A program made the position numbers and the translations under genes. Shown here in pieces: positions 16,616 to 26,264 of a stretch of DNA of 64,000 nt. This stretch comes from Streptomyces viridochromogenes DSM 40736 (GTDB taxonomy: Bacteria > Actinomycetota > Actinomycetes > Streptomycetales > Streptomycetaceae). The DNA lies in the NCBI RefSeq assembly GCF_000158955.1, contig NZ_GG657757.1, positions 3,213,866 to 3,277,865 on the forward strand. Direction: 5' to 3'. Below the pieces are notes generated by a model. That model saw only the letters and a program-made list of their open reading frames with translations, had not been told where the DNA came from and ran no database searches. The number at the start of each line of letters is the position of its first letter. The stretch's first letter is position 1.

Positions 16616-17941
16616 ATGCGAGCACGCATCCGAACCGCCCGCAAGGCGATGGTCGTCGCGGCCGTCGCGTCGCTGGGCGCCGGGCTGCTGGCCGGCTGTG
16701 CCGACGACGGCAAGGACGACGGCTCCGACTCCTCGTCGGGCGACAGCGGCGGCAAGACGACGATCTCCGTGGGGCTCTTCGGCACCATGGGCTTCAAGGA
16801 GGCCGGTCTCTACGCCGAGTACGAGAAGCTCAACCCGAAGATCAAGATCGAGCAGAACGTCGTCCAGCGGAACGAGAACTACTACCCGGCGCTGCTGAAC
16901 CACCTCACCACCAACAGCGGCCTGCTCGACGTCCAGGCCGTCGAAGTCGCCAACATCTCCGAGGTCACGGCCACCCAGGCCGACAAGCTCGAGGACATGT
17001 CCAAGGCCCCGGGCGTGGACAAGAACAAGTGGCTGGACTGGAAGTGGCAGCAGGCCACGACCAAGGACGGCAGGACGATCGGCCTCGGCACCGACGTCGG
17101 CCCGATGGCGATCTGTTACCGCACGGACCTCTTCAAGCAGGCCGGTCTGCCCAGCGACCCGGCCGAGGTCGGCAAGCTGTGGGCCGGCGACTGGGCCAAG
17201 CTCGTCGACGTCGGTGAGCGCTACAAGTCGAAGGCGCCCGAGGGCACCTTCTTCATGGACTCCCCCGGCGGCCTGATCAACGCGATCCTGGGCAGCGAGA
17301 AGGAGAAGTTCTACGACTCCTCCGGCAAGGTCATCTACAAGACCAACCCGGCCGTCAAGACCGCCTTCGACCTGACCGCGGAGGCCGCCAAGAAGGGCCT
17401 CGTCCAGTCGGAGACCCAGTTCCAGCCGTCCTGGAACTCCTCGATCGCCAACAACAAGTTCGCCACCATCGCCTGCCCGCCGTGGATGCTGGGCACGATC
17501 AAGGGCTACGCCAAGCCGGACGCGGCCGGCAAGTGGGCCGTGGCCGAGGCGCCCAAGGGCGGCAACTGGGGCGGCACCTTCCTCACCGTGCCGAAGAGCG
17601 GCAAGCACGTGAAGGAGGCCCAGAAGTTCGTGACCTGGCTGACCGCGCCGGAGCAGCAGGCGAAGCTGTTCAAGGTGCAGGCCAGCTTCCCGAGCGCCCC
17701 GTCCGCCTACACCATGCCCGAAGTGACCGGCGCGACGAACGAGATGACCGGTGACCAGAAGATCGGCCCGATCTTCGCGGCGGCCGCCAAGTCCGCCCCG
17801 GTCCAGGTGATCGGCCCGAAGGACCAGATCATCATGCAGGGTCTGTCGGACAACGGCGTGATCCTGGCGACGAAGGGCAAGTCGGCCAAGGATGCCTGGG
17901 AGTCGGCGATCAAGTCCATCGACAACAAGCTGGACCAGTGA
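16616..17941 (+). CDS. cebE: CebE, cellobiose/cellotriose-binding lipoprotein
   Basis: A 441-residue extracytoplasmic solute-binding protein of the CUT1 sugar ABC family. The N-terminus is a lipoprotein signal with lipobox LLAGC and acylated Cys28, followed by an Asp/Ser/Gly-rich linker. The mature part is a type I sugar-binding fold (GLGTDVGPMAICYRTDLFKQAG near residue 160, FATIACPPWMLGTIKGY near 282). ATG at 16616 is placed by the strong AGGAGG upstream. It is first in cebEFG and follows the CebR operator. The family binds cellobiose and cellotriose at the outer face of the membrane. No ATPase gene is present; streptomycete CUT1 systems commonly use the shared MsiK ATPase. Confidence 0.93.
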   Translation: MRARIRTARKAMVVAAVASLGAGLLAGCADDGKDDGSDSSSGDSGGKTTISVGLFGTMGFKEAGLYAEYEKLNPKIKIEQNVVQRNENYYPALLNHLTTNSGLLDVQAVEVANISEVTATQADKLEDMSKAPGVDKNKWLDWKWQQATTKDGRTIGLGTDVGPMAICYRTDLFKQAGLPSDPAEVGKLWAGDWAKLVDVGERYKSKAPEGTFFMDSPGGLINAILGSEKEKFYDSSGKVIYKTNPAVKTAFDLTAEAAKKGLVQSETQFQPSWNSSIANNKFATIACPPWMLGTIKGYAKPDAAGKWAVAEAPKGGNWGGTFLTVPKSGKHVKEAQKFVTWLTAPEQQAKLFKVQASFPSAPSAYTMPEVTGATNEMTGDQKIGPIFAAAAKSAPVQVIGPKDQIIMQGLSDNGVILATKGKSAKDAWESAIKSIDNKLDQ

Positions 17942-18960
17942 CCCGTATGGCCACCCGTCACGACACCGCCGCGCCCCCCGTGGAGGGGGGCGCGGCCCCG
18001 GGCCGCCCGCCCGGGGACACCGCGGGGGCGGAGCAGGAGCGGCGGCGCCGGGACCGGCTGTCCCGGCGCTGGCAGCGGGACATCCGCTGGAGCCCGTACG
18101 CCTTCGTCTCCCCGTTCTTCCTGCTGTTCGTCGCGTTCGGCCTGTTCCCGCTGATCTACACGGGCTGGGCCTCGCTGCACCAGGTGGAGCTGACCGCGCC
18201 GACCGACATGAACTGGGTCGGGCTGCGCAACTACACCAGGATCTTCGACGACGAGTTCTTCTGGAACGCGGCGAAGAACACCCTGACCATCGGCATCATC
18301 TCCACCGTTCCGCAGCTGCTGATGGCGATGGGCATCGCCCACATCCTCAACTACAAGCTGCGGGCCTCAACCTTCTTCCGGGTCGCGATGCTCGCGCCGT
18401 ACGCGACGTCGATCGCCGCGGCCTCGCTGGTGTTCGTGCTGCTCTTCGGCCGCGACTACGGCATGATCAACTGGGTGCTCGACATGGTCGGCGTCAACCC
18501 GGTCGACTGGCAGAACGACAAGTGGCCCTCGCAGATAGCCGTCTCGACGATCATCATCTGGCGCTGGACGGGCTACAACGCGCTGATCTACCTCGCCGCA
18601 ATGCAAGCGATCCCGCAGGACCTGTACGAGTCGGCGGCGCTGGACGGGGCCAACCGCTGGCAGCAGTTCGTCCATGTGACGCTGCCGGCGCTGCGCCCGA
18701 CGATCCTGTTCACCACCGTCGTCTCGACGATCGGAGCCTCGCAGGTCTTCGGTGAGCCGCTGCTGTTCGACGTCAACAAGGGCGCGTCCGGCGGGGCGGA
18801 GCACCAGTTCCAGACGCTCGGTCTGTATCTGTACGAGCAGGGCTGGGTGGCCCAGCACCTGGGCCGGGCCTCGGCGATCGCCTGGACGATGTTCCTGATC
18901 CTGATCGTCGTCGGCATCGTCAACTACGTCATCTCGCGCCGGCTGCGCGCCAGTAGTTAA
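17938..18960 (+). CDS. cebF: CebF, sugar ABC transporter permease
   Basis: A 340-residue inner-membrane permease of the MalF type with six core membrane spans after a charged cytoplasmic N-terminus of about 50 residues. The EAA-loop that contacts the ATPase is ESAALDGANRWQQFVHVTLP near residue 231. The start is GTG at 17938, overlapping the cebE stop (GTGA); ATG at 17947 is an equally possible start three codons later. It works with CebE and CebG in cello-oligosaccharide uptake. Confidence 0.92.
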   Translation: MTRMATRHDTAAPPVEGGAAPGRPPGDTAGAEQERRRRDRLSRRWQRDIRWSPYAFVSPFFLLFVAFGLFPLIYTGWASLHQVELTAPTDMNWVGLRNYTRIFDDEFFWNAAKNTLTIGIISTVPQLLMAMGIAHILNYKLRASTFFRVAMLAPYATSIAAASLVFVLLFGRDYGMINWVLDMVGVNPVDWQNDKWPSQIAVSTIIIWRWTGYNALIYLAAMQAIPQDLYESAALDGANRWQQFVHVTLPALRPTILFTTVVSTIGASQVFGEPLLFDVNKGASGGAEHQFQTLGLYLYEQGWVAQHLGRASAIAWTMFLILIVVGIVNYVISRRLRASS

Positions 18961-18972
18961 GGAGTTGTGGCC

Positions 18973-19878
18973 GTGACGACGACTGTGACGCCCCCGGACA
19001 CCAAGCCCGTCGAGGGCTCCACACGCCCCCGGCTGCCGAAGTCCGCGCGGGCCGGCGGGACGCTGCACGGCGGTCCGATCGCGTACGCGATCCTCATCGT
19101 GTTCACGATCGTGTCGCTGTTCCCGCTGGTGTGGACGGCGATCGCCGCCTCGCGTGACAACCAGCGGCTCGCGCAGACGCCGCCGCCGTTCTGGTTCGGC
19201 TCGGGTCTGTTCGACAAACTGGAGATCGCCTGGAACGAGGCCAACCTCGGTGAGGCGTTCTTCAACACCACGATCGTGGCGGGCACTTCGGCGCTGACCA
19301 TCGTCTTCCTGTCGACGATCGCCGGTTTCGCCTTCGCCAAGCTGCGGTTCAGGGGCCGTGGCGCGCTGATGCTGGTCGTGATCGGCACGATGATGGTGCC
19401 GCCGCAGCTGAGTGTGATCCCGCTGTACATGATGGTCGCCAAGCTCGACTGGACGGACCAGTTGCAGGCGGTGATCTTCCCGTCGCTGGTGAGCGCGTTC
19501 GGTGTGTTCTTCATGCGGCAGTACCTGATCCAGGCGCTGCCGGACGAGATCATCGAGGCCGCCCGGGTCGACGGGGCGAGCAGCTGGCGGGTGGTGTGGC
19601 ACGTGGTGTTCCCGGCGGCGCGGCCGGCGATGGCCGTGCTCGGGATGCTGACGTTCGTGCAGACCTGGAACGACTTCATGTGGCCGTTCCTGGTGCTGAC
19701 CCAGATGGGCAACCCGACCGTACAGGTCGCGGTCGCGGGTCTGGGCCGCGGCTACACGCCCGACCAGTCCCTGATCATGGCGGGCGCGCTGCTGGGCACG
19801 CTGCCGCTGCTGCTGGTGTTCGCGATCTTCGGCAAGCAGATCGTGGGCGGCATCATGCAGGGTGCCGTGAAGGGCTGA
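18973..19878 (+). CDS. cebG: CebG, sugar ABC transporter permease
   Basis: A 301-residue MalG-type permease partner of CebF. Six hydrophobic spans are visible (from [20 protein letters not shown] onward), and the EAA loop [20 protein letters not shown] lies near residue 196. GTG at 18973 is chosen because AAGGAG is eight bases upstream; GTG at 18967 is in frame but only two bases from the same ribosome site. It ends 98 bp before bglC, with a CebR box in between. Confidence 0.91.
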   Translation: MTTTVTPPDTKPVEGSTRPRLPKSARAGGTLHGGPIAYAILIVFTIVSLFPLVWTAIAASRDNQRLAQTPPPFWFGSGLFDKLEIAWNEANLGEAFFNTTIVAGTSALTIVFLSTIAGFAFAKLRFRGRGALMLVVIGTMMVPPQLSVIPLYMMVAKLDWTDQLQAVIFPSLVSAFGVFFMRQYLIQALPDEIIEAARVDGASSWRVVWHVVFPAARPAMAVLGMLTFVQTWNDFMWPFLVLTQMGNPTVQVAVAGLGRGYTPDQSLIMAGALLGTLPLLLVFAIFGKQIVGGIMQGAVKG

Positions 19879-19963
19879 CCCCCTGTTCCCGGGGGCCGGG
19901 TCAGCGCTGCTCCGGCCCCTCATCCTCCCCTCCCCCTCCACCGTCGGTCTCCTCGACCTCCAT

Positions 19964-19977
19964 TGGGAGCGCTTCCA
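19964..19977. promoter_or_regulatory. CebR operator overlapping the bglC ribosome site
   Basis: TGGGAGCGCTTCCA matches the palindromic CebR operator at 13 of 14 positions. Its last base is the A of the bglC ATG and its GGGAG is the ribosome-binding sequence. A repressor bound here would act as a roadblock to read-through from cebG. Confidence 0.85.
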
Positions 19978-21413
19978 TGCCTGACTCCGAGAACCCGGCC
20001 ACTCCGGTGACCTTCCCTCCCGCCTTCCTCTGGGGCGCGGCGACCTCCGCGTACCAGATCGAGGGTGCGGTGCGGGAGGACGGCCGTACGCCGTCGATCT
20101 GGGACACCTTCAGCCGTACGCCGGGCAAGACCGAGGGCGGTGACACCGGTGACATCGCTGTCGACCACTACCACCGGTACCGCGAGGACGTGGCGCTGAT
20201 GGCGGAGCTGGGCCTGGACGCCTACCGCTTCTCCGTCTCCTGGTCCCGGGTGCAGCCGACGGGGCGCGGCCCGGCGATCCAGAAGGGCCTGGACTTCTAC
20301 CGCCGGCTGGTCGACGAGCTGCTGTCGAAGGGCATCAAGCCGGCCGTCACGCTCTACCACTGGGACCTTCCGCAGGAGCTGGAGGACGCGGGCGGCTGGC
20401 CGGAGCGGGACACGGCGCACCGCTTCGCCGAGTACGCGCGGATCGTCGGTGAGGCGCTCGGCGACCGGGTGGAGCAGTGGATGACGCTCAACGAGCCGTG
20501 GTGCAGCGCGTTCCTCGGCTACGCCTCCGGTGTGCACGCCCCCGGCCGTACGGACCCGGCCGCCTCGCTGCGGGCCGCGCACCATCTGAACCTGGCGCAC
20601 GGGCTGGGCGCGTCCGCGCTGCGGTCGGTGATGCCGGCCCGCAACCAGGTGGCGGTCGCCCTCAACTCGGCTGCGGTGCGGCCGCTATCGCAGGATCCGG
20701 CGGATCTGGCCGCGGCCCGGAAGATCGACGACCTGGCCAGCGGGGTCTTCCACGGCCCGATCCTGCACGGCGCCTACCCGGAGTCGCTGTACGAGGCGAC
20801 GGCCGGGGTCACGGACTGGGACTACGTCCTGGACGGCGATCTGGCGCTGATCAACCAGCCGTTGGACGCACTCGGCCTCAACTACTACACGCCCTCCCTG
20901 GTGTCGGCGGCGGACCCGAACACGAAGGGTCCGCGCGCCGACGGTCACGGCGCGAGCGAGCACTCGCCGTGGCCGGGCGTGGACGACGTGGCGTTCCACC
21001 AGTCCCCCGGTGACCGCACGGAGATGGGCTGGACGGTCGACCCGACGGGCCTGCACGAGCTGATCATGCGCTACACGCGCGAGGCCCCGGGCCTGCCGCT
21101 GTACATCACGGAGAACGGCGCGGCCTACGACGACAAGATCGACTCCGACGGCCGGGTGCACGACCCGGAGCGGGTCGCCTACCTCCACGGCCACCTGTCG
21201 GCGGTCCGCCGCGCGATCGCCGACGGCGCGGACGTCCGCGGCTACTTCCTGTGGTCCCTGCTGGACAACTTCGAGTGGGCGTACGGCTACGGCAAGCGCT
21301 TCGGCGCGGTGTACGTGGACTACGCATCACTCGAACGCACCCCGAAGACGAGCGCCCGCTGGTACGGACGGGCGGCGCGGACGGGGACGCTGCCGGAGGT
21401 GGGGGCGGTCTAG
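19977..21413 (+). CDS. bglC: BglC, GH1 beta-glucosidase
   Basis: A 478-residue glycoside hydrolase family 1 beta-glucosidase with no signal peptide, so it should cleave imported cellobiose to glucose in the cytosol. The N-terminus [19 protein letters not shown] is the family signature. The acid/base Glu is in [13 protein letters not shown] and the nucleophile Glu in [11 protein letters not shown]. The aglycone-side [17 protein letters not shown] is intact. The ATG at 19977 overlaps the CebR site; much longer upstream frames exist but are not coding. It ends the ceb regulon before a 13-bp terminator. Confidence 0.95.
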   Translation: MPDSENPATPVTFPPAFLWGAATSAYQIEGAVREDGRTPSIWDTFSRTPGKTEGGDTGDIAVDHYHRYREDVALMAELGLDAYRFSVSWSRVQPTGRGPAIQKGLDFYRRLVDELLSKGIKPAVTLYHWDLPQELEDAGGWPERDTAHRFAEYARIVGEALGDRVEQWMTLNEPWCSAFLGYASGVHAPGRTDPAASLRAAHHLNLAHGLGASALRSVMPARNQVAVALNSAAVRPLSQDPADLAAARKIDDLASGVFHGPILHGAYPESLYEATAGVTDWDYVLDGDLALINQPLDALGLNYYTPSLVSAADPNTKGPRADGHGASEHSPWPGVDDVAFHQSPGDRTEMGWTVDPTGLHELIMRYTREAPGLPLYITENGAAYDDKIDSDGRVHDPERVAYLHGHLSAVRRAIADGADVRGYFLWSLLDNFEWAYGYGKRFGAVYVDYASLERTPKTSARWYGRAARTGTLPEVGAV

Positions 21414-21453
21414 CCACGTCGGGGGCGGTTCAGCCACCTCGGGGGCGGGGGAC

Positions 21454-21489
21454 GGGGGCGCGGCACGCTTAGGGGAGTGCCGCGCCCCC
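21454..21489. terminator. Terminator between bglC and the convergent ABC operon
   Basis: GGGGGCGCGGCAC at 21454-21466 pairs perfectly with 21477-21489 around a 10-base loop. It lies between two converging transcription units. Confidence 0.75.
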
Positions 21490-21526
21490 GGTGGGTGACC
21501 CGAGGCGAGGGTCTCGAAGTCCGGGC

Positions 21527-22411
21527 TCAGCCCTTGTTGGCGCCCAGTGTCAGGCCGCTGACGAACTGCCGCTGGAGCACGAAGTACACGATCAGGGTCG
21601 GGATCGCGGTGAGCAGGGCGCCGGCGGCGACCAGGTTGGGGTCGGTGAAGTACTGGCCGGAGAGGTTGTTCAGCGCCGAGGTGATCGGCATGTTCTCACC
21701 GGTGGAGATCAGGACGATGGCCCAGAAGAAGTCGTTGTAGATCCAGATGGACAGGAGGGTGGCGAGGGCGGCCATCGCGGGCTTGCACAGCGGCAGCACG
21801 ATCTGCCAGTAGAGGCGCCACACGGAGGCGCCGTCGACCAGGGCGGCCTCGGTCAGCTCGTGCGGCAGCGAGCGCATGTAGTTGCTGAGCACGAAGGCGC
21901 AGAAGCCGGACTGGAACGCCACGTGGATCAGGACCAGGCCGAGGGCGGAGTCGTAGAGCTTGCCGCTCATGGTGACGCCGGGCAGGTCGATGAGCAGGTA
22001 CAGCCGGTACAGCGGGGTGATGATGACCTGCTGGGGCAGCAGGTTGCCGGCCGTGAAGACCAGCAGCAGTGCGAGGTTGAGCCGGAAGTCGAAGCGGCTG
22101 ACGTAGAAGGCGACCATCGACGACAGCAGCAGCGTCAGCAGCACGGCAGGCACGGCGATGATCAGCGTGTTGCCGAGGTAGTGCAGCATGTTGGACTGCT
22201 GGAAGGCGTTCGTGAAGTTGTCGAGGCTCAGTGTGTCGGGCCAGGAGACGTAGCCCTTGGTGCTGGTCTCGGAGTACGGGCGCATGGCCGCGAGCAGGGC
22301 CCACAGCAGCGGGGCGAGCCAGGCCAGGGCCGTGACGACGAGGAAGGTGTGCAGCAGGATCCGGGCGGGGCGGACGGGGGTGCGCCGCCTGCTCGCCAGG
22401 GCGTGGCTCAT
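21527..22411 (-). CDS. Sugar ABC transporter permease, MalG type
   Basis: A 294-residue inner-membrane permease with six spans and the EAA loop TEAALVDGASVWRLYWQIVLP near residue 190. It overlaps the upstream permease by 4 bp (ATGA), so it is the third gene of a CUT1 operon transcribed leftward. The substrate is unknown. It ends with TLGANKG, a common ending for this family. No ATPase is encoded, suggesting a shared ATPase as for the ceb system. Confidence 0.9.
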   Translation of the reverse strand: MSHALASRRRTPVRPARILLHTFLVVTALAWLAPLLWALLAAMRPYSETSTKGYVSWPDTLSLDNFTNAFQQSNMLHYLGNTLIIAVPAVLLTLLLSSMVAFYVSRFDFRLNLALLLVFTAGNLLPQQVIITPLYRLYLLIDLPGVTMSGKLYDSALGLVLIHVAFQSGFCAFVLSNYMRSLPHELTEAALVDGASVWRLYWQIVLPLCKPAMAALATLLSIWIYNDFFWAIVLISTGENMPITSALNNLSGQYFTDPNLVAAGALLTAIPTLIVYFVLQRQFVSGLTLGANKG

Positions 22412-23388
22412 GCGCGCCGCTCCTTCCGGAAGGTCGCGATCAGGTACGGGATGATCACGGCGAGCGAGATCACCAGCAGGACGACCGCGATGGCCGAGCC
22501 GTATCCGATGCGGCTGGACTCACCGATGATGTTGTTGGTCACCAGGATCGACAGCAGTTCGGTCCCCTGGGCGCCCTTGTTGAAGACGAAGACCAGGTCG
22601 AAGGCGCGCAGCGCCTCGATGATCGTGACGACCAGGACGACGGTGTTGGTCGGGCGCAGGGTCGGGAAGATGACGTTCTTGAACGTCTGCCACTCGCTCG
22701 CGCCGTCCAGCGCGCAGGCCTCGCGCAGGGACGGGTCGACGCTCTTCAGCCCGGCCAGGTAGAGGATCATCATGTAGCCGGCGTGCCGCCAGGAGGCGGC
22801 GACCAGGACGGCCCACAGGTTGAGGTCCGGGTTGCCGATCCAGTCGATGTAGTGGCCGGGCTTGTTGGCTCCGATGAGGCTGTTGATCAGCCCCGTGTCG
22901 GGGTTGTAGACGAGCTGCCAGACGAAGCCGGTGACCGCGAGCGACACCACGACCGGCAGGAAGAACGCGGTCTGGTAGACGCGGCTGAAGCGGATCCGCT
23001 TGTCCAACTGCACGGCCAGGAACAGGCCGAAGGGCGTGGGCAGCAGGATGAGCACGACGAACCAGATGACGTTGTGCTCGACGGCGGGCCAGAACTGCGG
23101 GTTGCTGGTGAACAGTTCCCGGAAGTTCTGCAGGCCGACCCACGTGATGGAGTCGAAGCCGATGCCGTCCCAGGTGGTGAAGGCCAGCGCGATGGAGGCC
23201 AGCGCGGTCAGCCACACCAGGGCGACGTGCAGGATCGTCGGCACGCCCGCCATCAGGGCGAGCGTGATCCGGTCGCGGCGGGTCAGCAGGCGGCCGTGGC
23301 CGTGCGCGGGGCGCTTCTTGACGGATGCGGTGCCCGCAGGCGGCACGAGGGGCGCCGTCTGCGGGGACTTCGTGGTGTCGGTGCTCAT
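22408..23388 (-). CDS. Sugar ABC transporter permease, MalF type
   Basis: A 326-residue permease with a 45-residue charged N-terminus, then six membrane spans (ALMAGVPTILHVALVWLTAL first) and the EAA loop REACALDGASEWQTFKNVIFP near residue 220. The ATG overlaps the stop of the binding-protein gene (ATGA), and its own stop overlaps the next permease, so the three genes are coupled. Confidence 0.9.
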   Translation of the reverse strand: MSTDTTKSPQTAPLVPPAGTASVKKRPAHGHGRLLTRRDRITLALMAGVPTILHVALVWLTALASIALAFTTWDGIGFDSITWVGLQNFRELFTSNPQFWPAVEHNVIWFVVLILLPTPFGLFLAVQLDKRIRFSRVYQTAFFLPVVVSLAVTGFVWQLVYNPDTGLINSLIGANKPGHYIDWIGNPDLNLWAVLVAASWRHAGYMMILYLAGLKSVDPSLREACALDGASEWQTFKNVIFPTLRPTNTVVLVVTIIEALRAFDLVFVFNKGAQGTELLSILVTNNIIGESSRIGYGSAIAVVLLVISLAVIIPYLIATFRKERRA

Positions 23389-24698
23389 GCGGACGCGAAG
23401 ATCGTCTTCTTCTGGCGCTCGATCGACGAGAGGATGCTGTCGACGTTCTTGGGGTTGCGGATGAAGTTCTGCAGCGCGGGCTGCATCACCGTGGAGGTGA
23501 AGTCCGGGCGGGAGTCGCGGTCCATGAACTGCGTCAGGCTCTTGGCGCTGGAGATCATCTCGAAGGACTTCTTCTGGAGCGCGGTGTAGGAGGAGGTGTC
23601 GGCCTTGGTGGAGGCGGCCACCACGCTCGAGTCGGCCTTGAGGTAGATCTGCTCGGCCTCGGGGGTGCCCAGGTACTCCAGGAGCTTGACGGCACCGTCG
23701 CGGTTCTTCGGGGCCTTGGAGAGCATGAAGCCGTCGGTGGGCGCCTCGACGGTGTCCTGCCCGAACTGCGGGTCGATCTCCGGGAAGGCGAAGAAGTCAA
23801 GATCGTCCAGGTCGGCCTTGTTCGTGAACTGCTGGCCGACGAAGGTGCCCAGCACGTACATGCCGGCCTTCTTCGCCACCAGGGTCTGCGCCGCGTCCTG
23901 CCAGGTGCGGCCCACCGCGCCGTCCTGGTGGTACGGGAGGATCTCCGTCCAGTGGTCGAAGACCTTGCGCACCTTGGCGTCGGTCCAGGAGGCCTTGCCC
24001 GCCATCAGCTCGACGTGGAAGTCGTAGCCGTTGGTGCGGAAGTTGATCTGGTCGAAGGTGCCCATGGCGGGCCAGGCGTCCTTGTCGCCGAAGGCGATCG
24101 GGACCAGCCCGTCCTTGCGCATCCGCTTGCACAGGGCGACGAAGTCGTCCCAGGTGGTGGGGACCTCGTAGCCGTGCTGTGCGAAGACGCTCTTGCGGTA
24201 GAAGACCGCCCACGGGTACGTGTACAGCGGCACGAAGTAGTACTTGCCGTCCTCGCCCTTGCTGAGCTTCTTCATCGCGTCGGGGAAGTCCCCGCCGATC
24301 TTCTGCCACACGTCGTCGATCGGGGAGGCGAGCTTCTTCGCCGCGAAGAACTGCATCCGGTAGCCGGCGAACCAGGTGAACACGTCGTCGGGCGTGCCCT
24401 GCAGGTAGGAGTTGATCTGCTCCTGGAACGTGTTGTGGTCCTTGGTGTTCACGTCGACCTTGATGCCGGACTTCTTGGTGAAGGCGGCGTAGATCTCGGC
24501 GAACGCCTTCTTCGGCACCGCGTCCGAGGAGTTGGAGCCGAGCGTGACCGTCTTTGGGTCGGCGGCCGTGCCGCTGCCGCCGCAGGCGCTCAGCAGGGGT
24601 ATGCCGGCGCCGAGGAGGGCCGCGCCGCCCACGCCGCGCAGGAGGGCGCGGCGGCTGGGGGCGGGGAGGGACAGTCCGGAGGGGGAGAGGTCGTGCAT
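23385..24698 (-). CDS. Extracellular sugar-binding protein, CUT1 family
   Basis: A 437-residue solute-binding lipoprotein. The N-terminus combines Arg-Arg (PSRRALLRGVGG) with a lipobox LLSAC, so export may be through Tat with lipid attachment. The mature part shows the type I sugar-binding fold (AIYAAFTKKSGIKVDVNTKDHNTFQEQ-like opening region, then TTWDDFVALCKRMRKDGLVP near residue 177). ATG at 24698 follows AGGAG at good spacing, ten codons inside the longest frame. It heads a three-gene operon under an unusual inverted repeat at 24747-24764. The sugar is unknown. Confidence 0.9.
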   Translation of the reverse strand: MHDLSPSGLSLPAPSRRALLRGVGGAALLGAGIPLLSACGGSGTAADPKTVTLGSNSSDAVPKKAFAEIYAAFTKKSGIKVDVNTKDHNTFQEQINSYLQGTPDDVFTWFAGYRMQFFAAKKLASPIDDVWQKIGGDFPDAMKKLSKGEDGKYYFVPLYTYPWAVFYRKSVFAQHGYEVPTTWDDFVALCKRMRKDGLVPIAFGDKDAWPAMGTFDQINFRTNGYDFHVELMAGKASWTDAKVRKVFDHWTEILPYHQDGAVGRTWQDAAQTLVAKKAGMYVLGTFVGQQFTNKADLDDLDFFAFPEIDPQFGQDTVEAPTDGFMLSKAPKNRDGAVKLLEYLGTPEAEQIYLKADSSVVAASTKADTSSYTALQKKSFEMISSAKSLTQFMDRDSRPDFTSTVMQPALQNFIRNPKNVDSILSSIERQKKTIFASA

Positions 24699-24746
24699 GA
24701 TCGGCTCCTGGGGGCAGGGTTCGGCCACGGGGGAGTGGCGTGAAAC

Positions 24747-24764
24747 CTGGTCGCAATCGACCAG
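24747..24764. promoter_or_regulatory. Candidate operator CTGGTCG-CAAT-CGACCAG
   Basis: Two perfect 7-bp arms with a 4-bp spacer lie 49-66 bp upstream of the sugar-binding-protein gene. It resembles an operator for a dimeric repressor but does not match the DasR or CebR consensus. No regulator gene is adjacent to this operon. Confidence 0.5.
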
Positions 24765-24875
24765 AAATCAACTTGACCGAACACGGTGGCGCAATAACAG
24801 CCGTGTGTCAGGTCATGCGTCAAGAGCCGTCGACTTCATTTGTCGAAACGTGACCGACCCGCGGGTACGGCGGGA

Positions 24876-26264
24876 TCAGTGCGGTTTGAAGGCGGCGGCC
24901 AGCCTGCCCGTCCGCCGTCGCCGCAACTGCCGGTGCCCTCTGCTCACCGGCGGCCTGCCGGCCGGCTGGATCCAGATCCGCACCTCGGTCCCGCCGAGCA
25001 CCGAGGAGCCGATGCGGACGTCCCCGCCGGTCGACTCCGCGAGCCGGCGCACGATGTCCAGGCCCAGCCCGGTCGAGCCGTCGCTTCCGGAGCCGCGGCC
25101 CCGTGCCATCGCCGCATCCGGGTCGGGTATGCCGGGGCCCGCGTCCGAGACGAGGACGATCACCGCGTCCTCGCCGTTGTGCACGTCGACCGCGAAGGCC
25201 GTGCCCTCCGGGGTGTGCCGGAAGACGTTGCCGAGCAGCGCGTCGAGCGCGGCGGCCAGGTCGGCGCGGGCCACGGGTATGCGCACCGGCCGGTCGGCCC
25301 CGGCCACCCGCCACTTTCGGCCCTCGTCCTCCGCGAGCGCCGACCAGAACGCCATCCGCTCCCGGACCACCTCGGCCGCGTCGCACCCGGCGCCCGGCCC
25401 GGCCGCGGCCGTCTGCGGCTTGGCCTCCCGGGCCGTACGGATGATGGTGTCGACCTCGCGCTCCAGCTGCTCGACCGCGGTCCGGGTCTGGTCGGCGGCC
25501 GGTCCCTCGCCGAGCGAGGCGGTGTTGAGCCGCAGCACGGTCAGGGGCGTGCGCAGCCGGTGGGACAGGTCGGCCGCCAGCTCCCGCTCGTTCGCCAGCA
25601 GTTGGACGACCTGGTCGGCCATCGAGTTGAACGCGACCGCCGCGAGCCGCAGTTCGGTCGGGCCCTCCTCGGCCACGCGCGCCCCGAGCTTGCCCTCCCC
25701 GAGTTCCTGCGCCCCCTCCACCAGGCGCTTGGCGGGCCGGACCATCCGGACACCTAGCCGGTCGGCGACCGCGACCGAGCCGAGGACCAGCGCGACACCG
25801 ACCGCGGCGAGCACCGCCCAGGCCGTGCCCACGCCGTTGGTGACCTCGGACTCCGGCACGTACACCTCGACGACCGCGATCTCGCCGGTGCTGAGCGCGA
25901 CCGGCTGGAGCAGCGTCGAGCCGCCCACGACGCCGGTGGTGGAGGCCCGGCCCAGTTTCCGCACGGCCGCGATGTCCTCGTCGGCGGCGCGCTGCCGCCC
26001 GAGTTCGAGGGCCTCCTGGCCGTCGCCCGCCGGTATGTGCACGGCCATCCCGGAGTCGGAACCGGCGGAGGCGACGACCCGTTCGAGCTGGTCGCGGTCG
26101 GTGGTGATGGACAGGGCCGGGGCGACGGCCGCGGCCTCCCGCTCGGCACTGGAGAAGGCACGGTCCCGGGCCAGCTCGCGGATGACGAGCCCGAGCGGCA
26201 CCGCGAAGGCGAGCACCACCATGGTGGTCACCGCCAGCGACACCTTGACCAGGGCCCACCTCAT
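24876..26264 (-). CDS. Two-component sensor histidine kinase
   Basis: A 462-residue membrane kinase. Spans are seen at about residues 7-28 (KVSLAVTTMVVLAFAVPLGL) and 148-168, with an extracytoplasmic sensor domain of roughly 115 residues between. A HAMP domain follows (VRPAKRLVEGAQELGEGKLGARV). The phosphoacceptor is His235 in LSHRLRTPL, and the ATPase boxes DAGPGIPDPD and GSTGLGLDIVRR are intact. The start is the ATG at 26264, which overlaps the stop of the response-regulator reading frame by 4 bp (ATGA); longer frames upstream are read-through. The signal is unknown. Confidence 0.92.
   Translation of the reverse strand: MRWALVKVSLAVTTMVVLAFAVPLGLVIRELARDRAFSSAEREAAAVAPALSITTDRDQLERVVASAGSDSGMAVHIPAGDGQEALELGRQRAADEDIAAVRKLGRASTTGVVGGSTLLQPVALSTGEIAVVEVYVPESEVTNGVGTAWAVLAAVGVALVLGSVAVADRLGVRMVRPAKRLVEGAQELGEGKLGARVAEEGPTELRLAAVAFNSMADQVVQLLANERELAADLSHRLRTPLTVLRLNTASLGEGPAADQTRTAVEQLEREVDTIIRTAREAKPQTAAAGPGAGCDAAEVVRERMAFWSALAEDEGRKWRVAGADRPVRIPVARADLAAALDALLGNVFRHTPEGTAFAVDVHNGEDAVIVLVSDAGPGIPDPDAAMARGRGSGSDGSTGLGLDIVRRLAESTGGDVRIGSSVLGGTEVRIWIQPAGRPPVSRGHRQLRRRRTGRLAAAFKPH

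Noticed and set aside
24747..24764. DasR or CebR site before the second sugar operon
   Set aside because: Arms CTGGTCG/CGACCAG with a 4-bp spacer do not fit either consensus.
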